DNA from: Janthinobacterium sp. TB1-E2
GTDB taxonomy: Bacteria; Pseudomonadota; Gammaproteobacteria; Burkholderiales; Burkholderiaceae_D
NCBI RefSeq assembly: GCF_036885605.1
Contig: NZ_CP142523.1
Coordinates: 496,001 to 560,000, forward strand
Direction: 5' to 3'
Length of the DNA: 64,000 nt
Below, piece by piece: positions 62,251 through 64,000 of the stretch. Each line of letters opens with the position of its first letter. The first letter of the stretch is position 1. The notes below the pieces were generated by a model. The model was given only the letters and a program-made list of their open reading frames with translations. It did no database searches and was not told where the DNA came from. The position numbers were made by a program, and so were the translations under genes.

Positions 62251-63477
62251 ATGCTCAAGAAAGTTGATTCGTCTCAATTAAAAGTGGGCATGTACATTCA
62301 TGACCTCAGCTGCGACTGGATGACGCATCCATTCGTGCGCAACCGTTTCCTGTTGCGCAGCGACGATGAAATCCGCAAGATCGTGCAGGCCGGCATCCAC
62401 GACGTGGTGATCGACAGCGGCAAGGGCCTCGACGTGCAGGACGCGCCCACGGTGGCGCAGGCGCAGGCTGACACGGAACGCGAACTGGTGCAGATCGCCA
62501 CGCCACCGCAAGTGGTCACGCGCGTGTCGCTGGGCATGGAACTGGCGCGCGCCACGCAGGTGCGGCGGCAGGCGGCCAGCCTGGTGCGCACGGTGATGGC
62601 TGATGTGCGCCTGGGCAAGGCGGTCGAGCTCGACCGCGTGCAGCACACGGTGCAGGATATTACCGAATCGATCCTGCGCAATCCCGGCGCCCTCGTCGGC
62701 TTGTTGCGCATCAAGAGCAAGGATGATTACACCTTCCTGCATTCCGTCAGCGTGTGCGCGCTGCTGGTGGCGTTTTGCCGCTCGCGCGGCATCGATGCGG
62801 CCACCACGCACCAGGCCGGTCTCGGCGGCTTGCTGCACGACACGGGCAAGGCGCTGGTACCCGATAGCGTGCTGAACAAGCCGGGTCCCCTGAGCTCGGA
62901 AGAGTTTATCCAGATCAAGCGCCATCCGCGCGACGGCTACGACATCCTGCGCCAGTCGCCCGAGGTGGGCGCCATTCCCCTCGACATTACCTTGCACCAT
63001 CACGAACGGCGCGACGGCAGCGGCTACCCGGACCAGCTGGCCGGCGACGCCATCAGCGAACTGGCGCAGATGGCCGCCATCGTCGACGTATATGACGCGC
63101 TGACGTCGGACCGCAGCTATCACAAGGGTATTCCCGCCGCCGAAGCCTTGCGCAAGATCTATGAGTGGAGCAAATTCCACTTCAATCCCGTGTTCGCGCA
63201 GGATTTCATGCGCTGCGTGGGAATTTATCCGGTGGGCACCATGGTGATGCTGGAATCGGGCCGTCTGGCCGTCGTCATCGAGGCGCACGAAAGCAATCTG
63301 CTGGCGCCGAAGGTCAATGTGTTTTTCAGTACGAAGAGCAAGACCTACATCAAGCCGGAAACGGTCGACCTGTCGCGCGGCTTCGGCTTCGGCGGCGCCG
63401 ACAAGATCGTCGGCCATGAGTCGGCCACCAAGTGGCAAGTCGATCCCATGCGTTTTCTTTCCCTTGCAGACGCTTAG
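62251..63477 (+). CDS. HD-GYP domain cyclic-di-GMP phosphodiesterase
   Basis: 408 residues. An N-terminal DUF3391-type region (about 1-130, VDSSQLKVGMYIHDLSCDW) precedes the HD-GYP domain. Key residues are present: H196-D197 in LLHDTGK, and HHERRDGSGYP with G258-Y259-P260. It should hydrolyse c-di-GMP to pGpG/GMP in the cytoplasm. ATG 62251 is chosen; a TTG five codons upstream is an alternative. Its stop overlaps that of the convergent GGDEF gene by 4 bases, placing opposite c-di-GMP activities end to end. Confidence 0.92.
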   Translation: MLKKVDSSQLKVGMYIHDLSCDWMTHPFVRNRFLLRSDDEIRKIVQAGIHDVVIDSGKGLDVQDAPTVAQAQADTERELVQIATPPQVVTRVSLGMELARATQVRRQAASLVRTVMADVRLGKAVELDRVQHTVQDITESILRNPGALVGLLRIKSKDDYTFLHSVSVCALLVAFCRSRGIDAATTHQAGLGGLLHDTGKALVPDSVLNKPGPLSSEEFIQIKRHPRDGYDILRQSPEVGAIPLDITLHHHERRDGSGYPDQLAGDAISELAQMAAIVDVYDALTSDRSYHKGIPAAEALRKIYEWSKFHFNPVFAQDFMRCVGIYPVGTMVMLESGRLAVVIEAHESNLLAPKVNVFFSTKSKTYIKPETVDLSRGFGFGGADKIVGHESATKWQVDPMRFLSLADA

Positions 63478-64000
63478 AAAAACTCTGCCGTATCGTTCGA
63501 GGTAATGGTTGTCAGCAAGCCTTTTGCCACCAGTTCGTCGTAGTGGCACGCCAGGTTGCGGCCATGGCTCTTGGCGTAATACAAGGCCTGGTCGGCGCGG
63601 CCGAGGATGATGACGGGCGCTTCGTAGGCGTTGATGCTGACGAAGCCCACGCTGACGGTCACTCTGCCCACTTGCGGGAAGTCGTGCGCTTCGACATTGG
63701 TGCGGAAGCGGTCGATGATTTTCTGCGCATTTTCCAGGGTGATCGAGCGCAGCAGCACGACGAATTCCTCGCCGCCGAAGCGGAAGATGCGGTCTTGCGA
63801 GCGGAACGACGATTGCAGCTGGTTGGCGATCAGGATCAGCACTTCATCGCCATACAGGTGGCCAAATTTATCGTTGACCAGCTTGAAATGATCGACGTCG
63901 ATCACGGCCAGCCATTGCCGTTCGGTGTCCGTATGGTGGCGCCGCTCTTCATCGACGGGACGCGGCTTTTCCGCTTCCGGTTCGCCGCGGCTGTGCAGGA
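63474..64000 (-). CDS. GGDEF-domain diguanylate cyclase (partial, runs off right edge)
   Basis: The frame is open to the window edge, so only the C-terminal 175 or so residues are seen. They are a GGDEF domain: VIDVDHFKLVNDKFGH (metal-binding Asp), the active-site loop RFGGEEFVVLL (GGEEF, an active variant) and GRADQALYYAKSHGRN. No RxxD inhibitory site is clear just before the signature (RSQDRIFRFGGEEF has R-S-Q-D, which could serve). N-terminal sensor domains lie outside the window. Confidence 0.92.
   Translation of the reverse strand, partial: LHSRGEPEAEKPRPVDEERRHHTDTERQWLAVIDVDHFKLVNDKFGHLYGDEVLILIANQLQSSFRSQDRIFRFGGEEFVVLLRSITLENAQKIIDRFRTNVEAHDFPQVGRVTVSVGFVSINAYEAPVIILGRADQALYYAKSHGRNLACHYDELVAKGLLTTITSNDTAEFF

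Overview
The window looks like a piece of chromosome from a Betaproteobacterium of the order Burkholderiales, most likely family Oxalobacteraceae (Janthinobacterium, Massilia or Duganella type). This rests on high GC with strong third-position G/C bias, REP-like repeats of the GTAGGTCGGATTAG type, and an oxidative (non-phosphorylating) L-arabinose pathway. It is inference: no rRNA is present to fix the taxon.

Layout. 1-5.9 kb: a small unknown gene, two near-identical tandem M13 zinc peptidases and a membrane-anchored cytochrome c. 6.0-9.6 kb: a tRNA-Arg(CCG) followed by an AT-rich island with a three-gene overlapping operon that ends in a PD-(D/E)XK-type nuclease, then a truncated tyrosine integrase fused back-to-back to the 3' end of an ATP-binding/helicase-like gene. 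10-31 kb: a large arabinan/L-arabinose locus in three transcription units plus a LysR regulator: (i) TonB receptor, sugar symporter, intracellular GH43, mutarotase; (ii) IlvD/Edd-family dehydratase, AraD1, ketoglutarate semialdehyde dehydrogenase, SDR dehydrogenase, secreted GH51 and GH43; (iii) YtfQRT-YjfF-type ABC importer and another secreted GH43. Together these would cut arabinan outside the cytoplasm, import the products by two routes and oxidise arabinose to 2-oxoglutarate. Each unit starts with the same operator (GATATC-N6-GATATC), exactly 19 nt upstream of a TTGGAN-N18-TANNAT promoter, and related sites lie on the start of the LysR gene.

31-41 kb: leftward genes for a TPR/2OG-oxygenase-like protein, a DUF4852-like lipoprotein, a membrane protein and a secreted metacaspase with an intact His/Cys dyad. 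Divergent from the metacaspase is an operon for a sigma-factor-like protein, an anti-sigma-like single-pass membrane protein, a lipoprotein, a polytopic membrane protein and a secreted glycerophosphodiesterase. 41.7-48.9 kb: a LacI-controlled sugar locus (ribose-type ABC importer, TIM-barrel isomerase, Gfo/Idh/MocA oxidoreductase, 2Fe-2S ferredoxin).

49-64 kb: mixed housekeeping and accessory genes: a PQQ-type beta-propeller lipoprotein, a MoaD/ThiS-like protein coupled to an Asp-box propeller, a TetR regulator divergent from a metallo-beta-lactamase-fold lipoprotein, an orphan LacI regulator, a giant fused indolepyruvate ferredoxin oxidoreductase, an unknown secreted protein, a LysR regulator, and an HD-GYP protein converging on a GGDEF protein that runs off the right edge. 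The three places I would look at first are the arabinose operator array, the tRNA-island nuclease operon, and the metacaspase/sigma/anti-sigma locus.
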